NCBI RefSeq assembly: GCF_042665195.1
Contig: NZ_JBHTBW010000006.1
Span: 310,001-374,000, forward strand
DNA: 64,000 nucleotides
Direction: 5' to 3'
From: Laceyella putida
GTDB taxonomy: Bacteria; Bacillota; Bacilli; Thermoactinomycetales; Thermoactinomycetaceae
Part shown: in pieces, positions 1-9,054 of the stretch
How the letters are laid out: every line of letters begins with the position of its first letter
Position numbering within the stretch: the stretch's first letter is position 1
Program-made: the position numbers and the translations under genes
Notes under the pieces: model-generated
Seen by the model: the letters and a program-made list of their open reading frames with translations, nothing else
The model's database searches: none
Told to the model about the DNA's origin: nothing

Positions 1-2
1 AC

Positions 3-2285
3 AAGCCGTATAAGAAATCGTCTCGTGTCACCGGTAACGTCACTGCGCAATATCACCCCCACGGGGATGTGGCGGTATATGACGCGATGGTACGGATGGC
101 CCAGGATTTTTCCTATCGCTATCCGCTTGTCGACGGGCATGGGAACTTTGGATCGATTGACGGCGATCCCCCGGCGGCGATGCGTTATACCGAGGCGAGA
201 ATGGCGCCGATTACGCTGGAAATGTTACGGGATATCCAGAAAGATACGATTGATTTTGGTCCCAACTACGACGGGCAACAAGAAGAGCCGCTTGTGTTGC
301 CGGCCCGTTTCCCCAACTTGATCGTGAACGGGGCATCGGGAATCGCTGTAGGAATGGCCACCAACATTCCGCCGCACAACCTGCGTGAAGTGATCGACGG
401 AATCTTGATGCTCCTGGACAATCCGGAAGCGACCGTAGAGCATCTGATGAAAGTCATCAAAGGGCCTGACTTCCCAACCGGGGGGATCATCCTTGGGTAT
501 GAAGGTATCCGCAAGGCTTTCCGCACCGGTCGGGGCAGCATCCAAATCCGGGCCAAGACGCGCATTGAAGAAGCTGGCAATGGCAAAATGCGCATTATTG
601 TTGAGGAATTGCCTTACCAAGTGAACAAGGCGAAGCTGGTTGAAAAAATCGCCGAATTGGTGCGGGACAAAAAGATTGAGGGCATCACCGATTTGCGTGA
701 TGAATCCGACCGGAACGGAATGCGAGTCGTGATTGAGTTGCGCCGTGATGTCAATCCCCGCGTCGTCCTCAACAACTTGTACAAACACACCAGCCTGCAA
801 ACCAGCTTTGGAGTAAATACCCTGGCCCTTGTTGATGGGCAACCGCGTGTCCTCAACCTGAAAGAGGTGTTGCACTACTACATTCTTCATCAGGTGGAAG
901 TGATTCGCAGACGGACCCAATTCGATCTCAACAAAGCGGAAGAGCGGGCCCACATCTTGGAAGGGTTGCGGATTGCGCTTGATCATATCGATGAAGTGAT
1001 CGCCTTGATCCGCGCATCCGCCACCACGGCTGAAGCGCGAACCGGCTTGATGGAGAAATTTGGCTTGAGCGAGAAACAAGCGCAAGCGATCCTCGATATG
1101 AGATTGCACCGCTTAACCGGTCTGGAACGGGAAAAAATCGAAACCGAATATCAAGAGCTGCAAAAACTGATTGCGGAGTTGCGGGCCATTTTGGCTGATG
1201 AGAACAAAATCCGCGGCGTCCTGCGGGAAGAGATCATCGAGATTAAAGAAACCTATGGGGATGAGCGCCGCACCATGATCAAGGTGGATGAGGACAACAT
1301 TGAAGAGGAGGATCTCATTCCTGAAGATGAAGTCTCGATCATGATGACCCATCGTGGCTATATCAAGCGGATGCCGCTGTCCACCTACCGCGCCCAACGC
1401 CGTGGCGGCAAAGGAATCACCGGAATGGGAACACGCGATGATGACTTTGTCCAACATATGTTTGTCACGCATTCGCATAACCACTTGCTCTTCTTCTCCA
1501 ACAAAGGGAAGGTATATCGCTTGAAAGCGTACGAAATTCCCGAGTTGGGGCGGACGGCCAAAGGCACCGCGATCATCAACTTGATCCAGATTGACCAAGA
1601 TGAGCGGATTCAAGCGATCATTCCTGTGAAGGAATTCGCCGCCAACCAGTATCTCTTCTTCTGCACCGCCGAGGGAGTCGTGAAGAAGACCGCTTTGAGC
1701 GAGTTTGAAAACATTCGGCGCAACGGCCTGTTTGCCATCAACTTGCGCGAAGGGGACGAACTGGTCGGCGTCCGCTTGACGGACGGGGAACAAGAAGTCA
1801 TCATGGGAACGAAAGGCGGAATGTCGATCCGTTTCCCAGAGATGGAAGTGCGGGAAATGGGTCGTTCGGCCACCGGGGTGAAAGGAATTACTTTGGCGGA
1901 GGATGACCGTGTCATCGATATGGATATTGTCATTCCCGACAAGAATGTGATGATCGTCACCCGCAATGGCTACGGCAAACGCACGCCGATTGAAGAGTAT
2001 CGTGTGCAATCGCGCGGCGGGAAAGGGATTAAGACACTCAGCCTGACTGAGAAAAAAGGCGATGTGATCGGTCATAAAGTGGTTTCCGATGATGAAGACT
2101 TGATGATCGTCACCCAATCGGGCATTGTGATTCGCCTCAATGTGAAAGACATCTCTGTGATGGGCCGATATGCGCAAGGCGTGAGATTGATTAAACTGGA
2201 TGATGATGAAGTATCGGCTGTGGCGAAAGTGCAAGCCGAAGATGATGAAGAGATGGAAGCTCCGGCGGCTCCAACGGAAGAATAA
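3..2285 (+). CDS. gyrA: DNA gyrase subunit A (5'-truncated by window start)
   Basis: GyrA cuts and rejoins DNA in the A2B2 gyrase that introduces negative supercoils. The frame is open from base 3, so the N-terminal ~65 residues lie outside the window. Seen directly: the helix-turn-helix/QRDR stretch HPHGDVAVYD, the catalytic tyrosine in AAMRYTEARM (codon 186-188), the long tower and coiled-coil region, and a C-terminal beta-pinwheel with the GyrA box QRRGGKG (from about base 1396) that marks gyrase rather than topoisomerase IV. The tail is acidic, as in other gyrases. The residue matching E. coli Ser83 is Val (GTG, 69-71), which is unusual. It is probably the last gene of the dnaA-recF-gyrB-gyrA region; yaaC converges on it with only 9 bp between. 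Confidence 0.98.
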   Translation, partial: KPYKKSSRVTGNVTAQYHPHGDVAVYDAMVRMAQDFSYRYPLVDGHGNFGSIDGDPPAAMRYTEARMAPITLEMLRDIQKDTIDFGPNYDGQQEEPLVLPARFPNLIVNGASGIAVGMATNIPPHNLREVIDGILMLLDNPEATVEHLMKVIKGPDFPTGGIILGYEGIRKAFRTGRGSIQIRAKTRIEEAGNGKMRIIVEELPYQVNKAKLVEKIAELVRDKKIEGITDLRDESDRNGMRVVIELRRDVNPRVVLNNLYKHTSLQTSFGVNTLALVDGQPRVLNLKEVLHYYILHQVEVIRRRTQFDLNKAEERAHILEGLRIALDHIDEVIALIRASATTAEARTGLMEKFGLSEKQAQAILDMRLHRLTGLEREKIETEYQELQKLIAELRAILADENKIRGVLREEIIEIKETYGDERRTMIKVDEDNIEEEDLIPEDEVSIMMTHRGYIKRMPLSTYRAQRRGGKGITGMGTRDDDFVQHMFVTHSHNHLLFFSNKGKVYRLKAYEIPELGRTAKGTAIINLIQIDQDERIQAIIPVKEFAANQYLFFCTAEGVVKKTALSEFENIRRNGLFAINLREGDELVGVRLTDGEQEVIMGTKGGMSIRFPEMEVREMGRSATGVKGITLAEDDRVIDMDIVIPDKNVMIVTRNGYGKRTPIEEYRVQSRGGKGIKTLSLTEKKGDVIGHKVVSDDEDLMIVTQSGIVIRLNVKDISVMGRYAQGVRLIKLDDDEVSAVAKVQAEDDEEMEAPAAPTEE

Positions 2286-2294
2286 ACTTAAGTG

Positions 2295-3404
2295 TTAATG
2301 AGCCCGCAAGATGAGCTTTTCCTCGGCGAAAGCTGTCAGCATCAATTGCGCAAACTTGCGGGGCACCAACTCAAGCAATTCATGGATGATGATTTGCTCG
2401 GCCTGTTGGTTGTCCAACATGATTTCTCCCCACAGGGGCGGATCATATCGACATAACATGCTGAGGGAAAACAATAGCATCAAATGAACCAAAATCTCCG
2501 GCAACGGAGCGACTGGGCGATCATTACCTAACCACAGGTAAAGATCGCCTTTTTTGTTTTCATAAAACCAAGGGTGATGGAAACTCACACAAAGGGACTC
2601 CGTTGTGGATAAGGAGGGAAAACCCGGATGGGGTGGCAAGGGATTGTCCACAACCACAGTGGATAGACCCTCTTCATCACATGCGCAATGCAGCGTCAGA
2701 TACCCATCGTAACCTCTGGATGTGGACAGGGAAAAGAGCCCATGCCTTGCCTGGTTTAATTTATCAACAAGACGTTCAGCGCTGAGATGGAAGTGATCCA
2801 GCACCTGTTCGGGAACATGGAGAAGGAGGCCTGCGCCGGAACGGGTAAAAAAGACGCGGGCCAAACTCTTTTGTTGAAAAAGTCGGTGATAAGTGGGATG
2901 CAAATCGGGTATAAAACTAAACAACTCTTTGGCTGTGTAGCTTTCCCCCGTCATGGGCGGGAGGTTCCATTCCTCCGCAACGAGGGGAAACAACCCTTCT
3001 CGTTGAATCTTAATTTCATCTTCACAGAAACGGAAACGCTCCCGTTTTCGTTTGCGGGTGGAAAGCCCATGACGCAAAACCGCCGTATTCTGCGGATAAT
3101 CCGGAATGCGCGTTAAGAGCCACGCTTTGAGCATGCTCATCATCCCGTAATACAGCAAGATGGGACGGACCCAAGGGTGGTTAGTCTGGCTTTCTTTGAT
3201 GAGGGACGTGGCTTGGTTGATATAGGAAGTGAAGGCGGGAACATTGCGATAGGCCAGACGATCCGGCTGGTTGAAAGGGCGTCGGCTGTAAGCGTCAATC
3301 AGATAACGGCGGGCGGTTTCCTCGTTTTGTAATAACATGTACTCCGTCCATATCCATTGCTCGGGGTTTTCTGTGCAGATGCATTTGATTGACTTCCTGA
3401 TCAT
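2295..3404 (-). CDS. yaaC: YaaC-family protein
   Basis: A protein of 369 residues, recognised from its position between gyrA and guaB on the opposite strand, exactly as in Bacillus, and from the family-like N-terminal half rich in Trp, Tyr and Arg. The family has no established biochemical role and I see no catalytic motif. There is no signal peptide or clear membrane segment, so it is probably cytoplasmic. The ATG start is preceded by a strong ribosome site (GGAGGTGAAGG, 5 bases from ATG). It ends 9 bp from the end of gyrA, so the two transcripts converge. It is slightly longer than I remember for the B. subtilis protein. Identification is good; function is unknown. Confidence 0.8.
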   Translation of the reverse strand: MIRKSIKCICTENPEQWIWTEYMLLQNEETARRYLIDAYSRRPFNQPDRLAYRNVPAFTSYINQATSLIKESQTNHPWVRPILLYYGMMSMLKAWLLTRIPDYPQNTAVLRHGLSTRKRKRERFRFCEDEIKIQREGLFPLVAEEWNLPPMTGESYTAKELFSFIPDLHPTYHRLFQQKSLARVFFTRSGAGLLLHVPEQVLDHFHLSAERLVDKLNQARHGLFSLSTSRGYDGYLTLHCACDEEGLSTVVVDNPLPPHPGFPSLSTTESLCVSFHHPWFYENKKGDLYLWLGNDRPVAPLPEILVHLMLLFSLSMLCRYDPPLWGEIMLDNQQAEQIIIHELLELVPRKFAQLMLTAFAEEKLILRAH

Positions 3405-3528
3405 GTACCTTCACCTCCTATCGTCTTGTGCTTTCCCTTATTGTAAGGAAAAAAATTGCATGCTATAACAAAAGGGAAGCTGGGAAGAAAAAACGAGAAG
3501 AGTAGGCTTTGCTCTTTCTGCTTTCATT

Positions 3529-3891
3529 TTGTTTGGATGGGGAACCCTACCGCTCCAAGATTTGGCCAATCCACCTCGCCTCGCAGACGGTACATGGGCT
3601 TGGCAACCGCCACCCATGGGGCGCTGCCTTTTTGTGAGCCTTGGCAAAACACCAGGAATCATCGACATCTTTTCATTTACGCGAACGGATCTAACGATTG
3701 CAAAGGCACACAAACCGAAAAGGGGGAACCAATATCCGGGAATCGTCACCGACGGCTACCGATCCATTGAGGAGCAAGCGGAACTTGTTCCCCGGAAGGT
3801 GGACATACTACAAAAAAGAGTTTTAGTGGCCCCATGGGGGGGAGTCCCGTGGCAGACCGTTTGTTTGCGCCTTTACCAATATCCCATTTGA
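3529..3891 (+). pseudogene. Possible decayed secreted-protein reading frame
   Basis: The intergenic stretch 3405-4321 is long. Within it a frame stays open from 3469 to a TGA at 3891. It begins with a basic segment and a hydrophobic stretch like a signal peptide (TRRVGFALSAFILF), but no ATG, GTG or TTG with a ribosome site starts it; the first TTG is at 3529, inside the hydrophobic part. The rest resembles no family I know. It may be a gene that has lost its start, or chance. The remainder of the gap holds only the DnaA-box cluster and the guaB promoter. Confidence 0.2.
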
Positions 3892-4161
3892 TTAAATGGG
3901 AACAACACATGCAGGGACTTCACTTGCGACAGAATATGAAGGTGGAGAAAGAGCGATGCGCCCGATGACATCCCAGACGAATCAAGCCGGGGTTGGTACG
4001 GGGGATTGGCAGTGGGAGTTGCCTTGTTGGTGCGGAAAGTAGTGATAAAAGAGAAAGAGGTAACCATTTCCAGGGAAATACATGCTGAAAACCTTTTATG
4101 ATAACAACTATTGGCGAGTCAATCCGAAGCTTAAGGTGGCTGAATGGATGTCCAAGTGATT

Positions 4162-4217
4162 CACAAGTTATCCACAATTCATCCATAGTTATGCACAGTT
4201 CTTGTGGATAACTTGTG
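4162..4217. promoter_or_regulatory. DnaA-box cluster in a perfect 16-bp inverted repeat
   Basis: TTATCCACA lies at 4168-4176, TTATGCACA at 4189-4197, and the reverse-strand TGTGGATAA at 4203-4211. All three fit the DnaA consensus TTATNCACA. The outer two lie in a perfect inverted repeat, CACAAGTTATCCACAA at 4162-4177 against 4202-4217, with the third box in the 24-bp spacer. It lies about 40 bp upstream of the guaB -35 box. DnaA-mediated control of guaB, or titration of DnaA near the origin, is inferred. Confidence 0.75.
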
Positions 4218-4254
4218 AAGAAAAGTGAAAAACCAATGTTCAATCGGTGGATTC

Positions 4255-4284
4255 TTGACAGTATTGTGTAAGGCTTGTTAAACT
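4255..4284 (+). promoter_or_regulatory. Probable guaB promoter
   Basis: A perfect -35 TTGACA (4255-4260) is followed after 18 bp by TAAACT (4279-4284), a 4/6 match to the -10 box. It lies 37 bp upstream of the guaB start and just downstream of the DnaA boxes. Confidence 0.6.
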
Positions 4285-4321
4285 TGCAAGAAAAACTCAG
4301 GGCCAAAGGGGATAGCGAGGT

Positions 4322-5779
4322 ATGTGGGAAGAGAAATTTGCTAAAGAGGGTTTCACATTTGACGATGTGTTGTTAGTTCCGTCCAAGTCGGAAGTTTTGC
4401 CGCGCGATGTCAGTGTGGCGACCAAACTTTCGGAAAAAGTGCAGTTAAACATTCCTTTGATCAGTGCCGGCATGGACACCGTCACCGAATCGGCGATGGC
4501 GATTGCCATGGCTCGCCAAGGTGGCATCGGAATCATTCATAAAAACATGAAGGTCGAAGAGCAAGCGGAAGAAGTGGATCGGGTAAAACGCTCCGAAAGT
4601 GGCGTCATTACCAATCCCTTTTATTTGACGCCAGAACATAAGGTGCACGATGCAGAGGAGTTGATGGCCAAATACCGCATCTCGGGTGTGCCGATCGTTG
4701 ATGAAAACCGTAAATTAGTAGGCATCCTCACCAACCGTGACCTGCGTTTTGTACGCAACTACTCTACCCTCATTTCCGAAGTGATGACCAAAGAGAATTT
4801 GGTTACCGCGCCAGTGGGAACAACGCTTGCTGAAGCGGAAGAGATTCTGCAACAGCACAAGATTGAAAAATTGCCGCTGGTTGATCAGCATGGCATTCTC
4901 AAAGGACTTATCACCATTAAAGATATTGAAAAAGCCACTTTGTTCCCCAACGCTGCCAAAGATAGCCAAGGCCGCCTGTTGGTCGGGGCGGCGGTCGGCG
5001 TGTCCAAAGATACGATGCGTCGCGTGGCCGCGTTGGTGGAAGCGGAAGTGGATCTGGTTGTGGTGGACACAGCGCATGGCCACTCCAAAGGCGTTTTGGA
5101 TACCGTCCGCACCTTAAGAGAACAATACCCAGACCTCGTTATCGTTGCCGGAAACGTCGCGACCGGGGAAGGGACCCGCGACTTGATTGAAGCGGGAGCC
5201 AGCGTGGTGAAAGTGGGGATTGGCCCTGGATCAATCTGCACCACACGCGTCGTAGCGGGAATCGGTGTGCCACAGATCACCGCGATTTACGATTGCGCGA
5301 GTGTTGCCCGCCAATATGGCGTGCCGATTATTGCGGATGGCGGAATCCGTTACTCCGGCGATATCGTCAAGGCGTTGGCCGCGGGAGCGGATGCGGTGAT
5401 GTTGGGCAGCGTATTCGCCGGTACCGAAGAATCCCCAGGCGAAACGGAAATCTTCCAAGGCCGCCGCTTCAAAGTGTATCGCGGCATGGGATCGATCGGG
5501 GCGATGCAAGCGGGAAGCAAAGACCGTTATTTCCAAGAAAACGAGCAAAAATTGGTTCCGGAAGGCATTGAAGGACGGGTGCCATACAAAGGACCATTGG
5601 CCGATACCGTATATCAACTCGTTGGGGGCATTCGGGCTGGCATGGGATATTGCGGCACGGCAACCCTGACAGAACTGAAAGAGAACAGCCGCTTCATCCG
5701 CATCACCTCCGCTTCTTTGCGCGAAAGCCATCCGCATGATGTGCAAATCACCAAAGAAGCGCCAAACTACCACCTGTAA
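4322..5779 (+). CDS. guaB: IMP dehydrogenase
   Basis: Oxidises IMP to XMP with NAD+, the committed step of GMP synthesis, in the cytoplasm. The protein has 485 residues, normal for bacterial enzymes. It is a TIM barrel interrupted after about residue 90 by two CBS domains (about 95-205). The catalytic loop GPGSICTTR carries the active-site cysteine near residue 306, followed by the GGIRYSGD phosphate-binding stretch and the GSVFAGTEESPGE flap region. The start is ATG with GCGAGG just upstream. It is monocistronic, with its own promoter and a strong terminator. The DnaA-box array upstream is a possible link between replication state and purine synthesis. Confidence 0.98.
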   Translation: MWEEKFAKEGFTFDDVLLVPSKSEVLPRDVSVATKLSEKVQLNIPLISAGMDTVTESAMAIAMARQGGIGIIHKNMKVEEQAEEVDRVKRSESGVITNPFYLTPEHKVHDAEELMAKYRISGVPIVDENRKLVGILTNRDLRFVRNYSTLISEVMTKENLVTAPVGTTLAEAEEILQQHKIEKLPLVDQHGILKGLITIKDIEKATLFPNAAKDSQGRLLVGAAVGVSKDTMRRVAALVEAEVDLVVVDTAHGHSKGVLDTVRTLREQYPDLVIVAGNVATGEGTRDLIEAGASVVKVGIGPGSICTTRVVAGIGVPQITAIYDCASVARQYGVPIIADGGIRYSGDIVKALAAGADAVMLGSVFAGTEESPGETEIFQGRRFKVYRGMGSIGAMQAGSKDRYFQENEQKLVPEGIEGRVPYKGPLADTVYQLVGGIRAGMGYCGTATLTELKENSRFIRITSASLRESHPHDVQITKEAPNYHL

Positions 5780-5792
5780 ACGTCGGTTTTGT

Positions 5793-5829
5793 GAACAAGC
5801 AGATCTTTTCTGCTTGTTCATTTCTTTTT
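5793..5829 (+). terminator. guaB terminator
   Basis: A perfect 11-bp stem, GAACAAGCAGA (5793-5803) with its complement at 5809-5819, a 5-nt loop and a following T-rich run. It ends the guaB transcript. Confidence 0.9.
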
Positions 5830-5856
5830 GCCCCGCATTTCTGATATATTTAGTAT
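5828..5856 (+). promoter_or_regulatory. Candidate dacA promoter
   Basis: TTGCCC (5828-5833), a 17-bp spacer and TAGTAT (5851-5856); both boxes match the sigma-A consensus at 4/6. It lies 64 bp before the chosen dacA start. Confidence 0.4.
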
Positions 5857-5920
5857 CAGGATTAAGTCAGTTTGAATAAAAATGTTAATTTTACAACACC
5901 ATTGTTATGGAGATAGAGAA

Positions 5921-7162
5921 ATGAACCATATGCGTGCTGCGCGAATTGTCGCGCTTTCTGTTGTGCTGTGCGTGTCCGTCCTCCTCAGCTCGCCGACGGG
6001 GACCTGGGCTGAGGGAATGGCTCCAAAGGTAAAAGCCAAATCCTATATTTTAATGGATTTTGACTCTGGCGCGATTCTGGACGAATACAAGGCGGATGAA
6101 AAGAGAGCTCCGGCCAGCATGACCAAGATGATGTCAGCCTTTGTCGTGCTGGACAAGATCAGCGAGGGACAATTGAGTTGGAATGACATGGTGACCGTCA
6201 GCCCCCGAGCCGCCAAAATTGAAGAGGCCCAAATATTTCTCAAGCCGGGTGAACAGGTGCCCGTAAAAGAACTGTTTACGGCGATGCTGGTGTACTCCGC
6301 CAATGACGCGACAGTGGCGCTGGCGGAACATGTGGGTGGTTCCGAAGAAGCCTTTGTGGAGATGATGAACCAAAAAGCAAAAGCGTTGGGCATGGTACAT
6401 ACTCATTACCGTTGCGCTTCCGGATTGGATATGCACCTGTATCCCGATCCGCCCAACGTGCCTGGCGAGCATGTGATGTCAGCACAGGATTCGGCGATTT
6501 TGGCCCGGGAACTGATCAAAACTTACCCCGAAGTGTTGAAAACCACTTCCATGCCGAACGCCACCTTTTTGCAAGGGACGGACCACGCCCAGAAAAAACC
6601 GAACTGGAACAAGATGTTACCCGGATTTAAGCATTTTTACGATGGCGTCGATGGACTGAAGACCGGACATACGAATGAAGCGGGTTATTGTTTTACAGGG
6701 ACGGCCAAACAACGGGACTACCGGTTGGTTACGGTGGTGATGGGCACCGCTTCTGACGATGCCCGGTTCAGTGAGACCAGCAAGTTGCTGGACTATGGCT
6801 TCGGCTCTTTTCAACCCACTGAACTGGTGGCTAAGAATGGAAAAGTGGCGGGAAAAGAAACCCTCGCTCTGCCCAATGGCGTGGAACGGACAGTGCCGGT
6901 CGTCGCCAATGAAAAGATCTTGATTCCCACACGAATCGGCGAAGAGGGAAATTACACCATCCAGGTTCAGTTTAAGCAGGGCATTCAGGCTCCGCTCAGC
7001 AAAGGGGATGTGGTGGGCGAAGCGAGAGTGCTGTACAAAAACCAGCCAGTGAAAGGTGTTGCGCCGATTCAGATGGTAGCGGCCGTGCCGATGGAAGAGG
7101 CAAGTGATTTCCAACTCTTTTTCCGTAAAGCGGGAGATACAATCAAAAGCTGGATTAACTAG
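5921..7162 (+). CDS. dacA: D-alanyl-D-alanine carboxypeptidase (PBP5 type)
   Basis: Trims the terminal D-Ala from peptidoglycan stem pentapeptides at the outer face of the membrane. I choose ATG 5921 because GGAGATAG lies 5-8 bases upstream and the N-terminus then gives a normal signal peptide (about 30 residues, ending TWA). The three penicillin-binding motifs are present: SMTK (Ser near residue 66), SAN in YSANDATVA (near 126) and KTG in GLKTGHTNEAG (near 247). A beta-rich C-terminal domain and an amphipathic tail (FQLFFRKAGDTIKSWIN) for membrane attachment follow. Length 413 is typical. Its place between guaB and pdxS matches Bacillus. Confidence 0.96.
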   Translation: MNHMRAARIVALSVVLCVSVLLSSPTGTWAEGMAPKVKAKSYILMDFDSGAILDEYKADEKRAPASMTKMMSAFVVLDKISEGQLSWNDMVTVSPRAAKIEEAQIFLKPGEQVPVKELFTAMLVYSANDATVALAEHVGGSEEAFVEMMNQKAKALGMVHTHYRCASGLDMHLYPDPPNVPGEHVMSAQDSAILARELIKTYPEVLKTTSMPNATFLQGTDHAQKKPNWNKMLPGFKHFYDGVDGLKTGHTNEAGYCFTGTAKQRDYRLVTVVMGTASDDARFSETSKLLDYGFGSFQPTELVAKNGKVAGKETLALPNGVERTVPVVANEKILIPTRIGEEGNYTIQVQFKQGIQAPLSKGDVVGEARVLYKNQPVKGVAPIQMVAAVPMEEASDFQLFFRKAGDTIKSWIN

Positions 7163-7262
7163 GTTGTTTTCAAATGGTTATATTTATTTATAATAAATGA
7201 GAGAGGAAAGGTTGGTATTTTTTCTCTCAACCACTTATTTAAGGCTATAGGGGGCAATAACG

Positions 7263-8153
7263 ATGACAACTCGCCAGACAGGAACTGATCGTGTAAAACG
7301 TGGAATGGCAGAAATGCAAAAAGGCGGCGTGATCATGGACGTCGTCAATGCCGAACAAGCGAAGATCGCCGAACAAGCGGGTGCTGTAGCGGTTATGGCG
7401 CTCGAGCGCGTTCCTTCTGATATTCGTGCAGCCGGTGGCGTGGCGCGCATGGCTGACCCAACAGTGATCGAAGAAGTGATGAATGCGGTAACGATTCCCG
7501 TGATGGCGAAAGCGCGGATCGGCCATTTTGTGGAAGCGCGTCTCTTGGAAGCGATGGGAGTAGACTACATCGACGAAAGCGAAGTGCTGACGCCGGCAGA
7601 CGATCTGTTCCACATCGATAAATCACAATTCACCGTGCCTTTTGTCTGTGGCGCACGTGACTTGGGTGAAGCTTTGCGCCGGATTGGCGAAGGGGCTTCG
7701 ATGATCCGCACCAAAGGGGAACCGGGCACGGGGAATATCGTGGAAGCGGTCCGCCATATGCGCATGATGCAAAGCCAAATCCGCAAAGTGAAAAGCATGT
7801 CACGCGACGAGTTGATGGCAGAGGCCAAACAGCTGGGAGCGCCATTTGAGTTATTGCTCCAAATCCATGAAACCGGCCGTTTGCCAGTGGTAAACTTTGC
7901 GGCGGGCGGTGTGGCGACACCGGCCGATGCGGCATTGATGATGCAACTGGGCGCGGACGGGGTATTTGTGGGCTCGGGTATCTTCAAATCGGAGAACCCG
8001 GAGAAATATGCCAAAGCGATTGTTCAAGCGACAACCCACTATGAAGATTTCGCACTGATTGCCGAAGTCTCCAAGGGATTGGGTGAGCCGATGACCGGTC
8101 TGGAAATCTCCAAACTAAGCGCAGCTGAACGGATGCAAGAGCGTGGTTGGTAG
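7263..8153 (+). CDS. pdxS: Pyridoxal 5'-phosphate synthase, lyase subunit
   Basis: Builds PLP from ribose 5-phosphate, glyceraldehyde 3-phosphate and ammonia delivered by PdxT. The protein has 296 residues, standard for the family. The catalytic lysine of the MAKARIGH motif (about residue 81) and the second lysine in RTKGEPGTGN (about 149) are visible. Phosphate-binding GGVATPADAALMMQLGADG and GSGIFKS loops lie near the C-terminus. Twelve such subunits form the core of the synthase. pdxT follows after 12 bp in one operon. A TATAAT at 7189-7194 is a plausible -10, but the -35 is weak. Confidence 0.98.
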   Translation: MTTRQTGTDRVKRGMAEMQKGGVIMDVVNAEQAKIAEQAGAVAVMALERVPSDIRAAGGVARMADPTVIEEVMNAVTIPVMAKARIGHFVEARLLEAMGVDYIDESEVLTPADDLFHIDKSQFTVPFVCGARDLGEALRRIGEGASMIRTKGEPGTGNIVEAVRHMRMMQSQIRKVKSMSRDELMAEAKQLGAPFELLLQIHETGRLPVVNFAAGGVATPADAALMMQLGADGVFVGSGIFKSENPEKYAKAIVQATTHYEDFALIAEVSKGLGEPMTGLEISKLSAAERMQERGW

Positions 8154-8165
8154 GAGGTTTCGGCG

Positions 8166-8756
8166 ATGAAGATTGGTGTATTGGCCTTACAGGGAGCGGT
8201 GCGTGAGCATATCCGCCTGCTTGAATTGGCTGGCGCGGAAGCGGTGGCCGTCAAATACCGCCATGAGTTGGCCGATTTGGATGGATTGGTGATTCCTGGC
8301 GGGGAATCGACCACGATCGGCAAATTGATGCGGCAATATGAATTGAACGAACCCATCATGCAGATGCATCAACAAGGGAAACCGATCTTCGGCACATGTG
8401 CAGGATTGATCATGATTGCCAAGCAAGTGGAGAATTTGGAACAACCCCACCTGGACCTGATGGATATTGTGGTAAAGCGCAATGCCTTTGGGCGCCAAAG
8501 AGAGAGCTTTGAAGCCGACCTGGAGATCAAGGGTGTGGCGGATACGTTTCCGGCGGTTTTTATCCGGGCCCCTTATGTGGAGAAAGTGGGAGCCGGGGTC
8601 GAAGTGTTGTCCACCATTGATGGCAAAATCGTAGCCGCACGTCAAGATCGGTTGCTGTGTGCGGCGTTCCATCCCGAATTGACCGATGATGTCCGGTTCC
8701 ATGCCTATTTTGTTGAAATGGTACGGGAATCGATGGTTACAAATACGGCAAAATAG
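8166..8756 (+). CDS. pdxT: Pyridoxal 5'-phosphate synthase, glutaminase subunit
   Basis: Hydrolyses glutamine and channels ammonia to PdxS. The class I glutamine amidotransferase triad is visible: Cys in GTCAGLI (about residue 79), and His and Glu in AAFHPELT near the C-terminus. The substrate-loop motif GGESTTIGKL is intact. The start follows TAGGAGG by 8 bases. It is co-transcribed with pdxS. The serS promoter overlaps its last codons. Confidence 0.98.
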   Translation: MKIGVLALQGAVREHIRLLELAGAEAVAVKYRHELADLDGLVIPGGESTTIGKLMRQYELNEPIMQMHQQGKPIFGTCAGLIMIAKQVENLEQPHLDLMDIVVKRNAFGRQRESFEADLEIKGVADTFPAVFIRAPYVEKVGAGVEVLSTIDGKIVAARQDRLLCAAFHPELTDDVRFHAYFVEMVRESMVTNTAK

Positions 8757-8764
8757 GATATAAT
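8736..8764 (+). promoter_or_regulatory. Probable serS promoter
   Basis: GTTACA (8736-8741), 17 bp, and a perfect TATAAT (8759-8764) inside the end and just after pdxT. It would drive the T-box leader and serS. Confidence 0.6.
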
Positions 8765-8782
8765 ATAGAATAACTTTTTATA

Positions 8783-9031
8783 CGGAGCGAGTCGCGAAGA
8801 AAAGGAAGAGTAGCTGTAGGATTCTGGCTCAGAGAGGCGATGGATGGTGCAAATCGCCCCGAATCGACAGCGAATCCACCTTGGAGCGAGGCATGACCGT
8901 GGGCTTGTCCCGCCTAAGTGCCGCCGGAGCGAGCCGTTATCTCGTTAGAGTGGACTTGTAAGCCTTGGCTTATGGTCAATAAGGGTGGCAACGCGGGCCT
9001 TCCGTCCCTTCTGAGGATGGAGGCCTTTTTT
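8783..9031 (+). ncRNA. T-box leader controlling serS
   Basis: Uncharged tRNA-Ser pairs with this leader and blocks the terminator. The conserved T-box AGGGTGGCAACGCGGG is at 8982-8997. The terminator hairpin (8996-9025, GGCCT.CCGTCC against GGATGGAGGCC) is followed by six T. In stem I the 5' AGTA (around 8810) and 3' GAA flank the likely specifier codon TCC at 8875-8877, a serine codon followed by A as in other T-boxes. The exact 5' boundary is approximate. Confidence 0.92.
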
Positions 9032-9054
9032 ATTTATTATGGGGAGGTGTCTTG

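Noticed and set aside
225..2234. Long open frames antisense to gyrA (225-1109 and 1113-2234)
   Set aside because: They mirror a well-conserved gyrA frame, are rich in His/Phe as antisense frames typically are, and have no ribosome sites.
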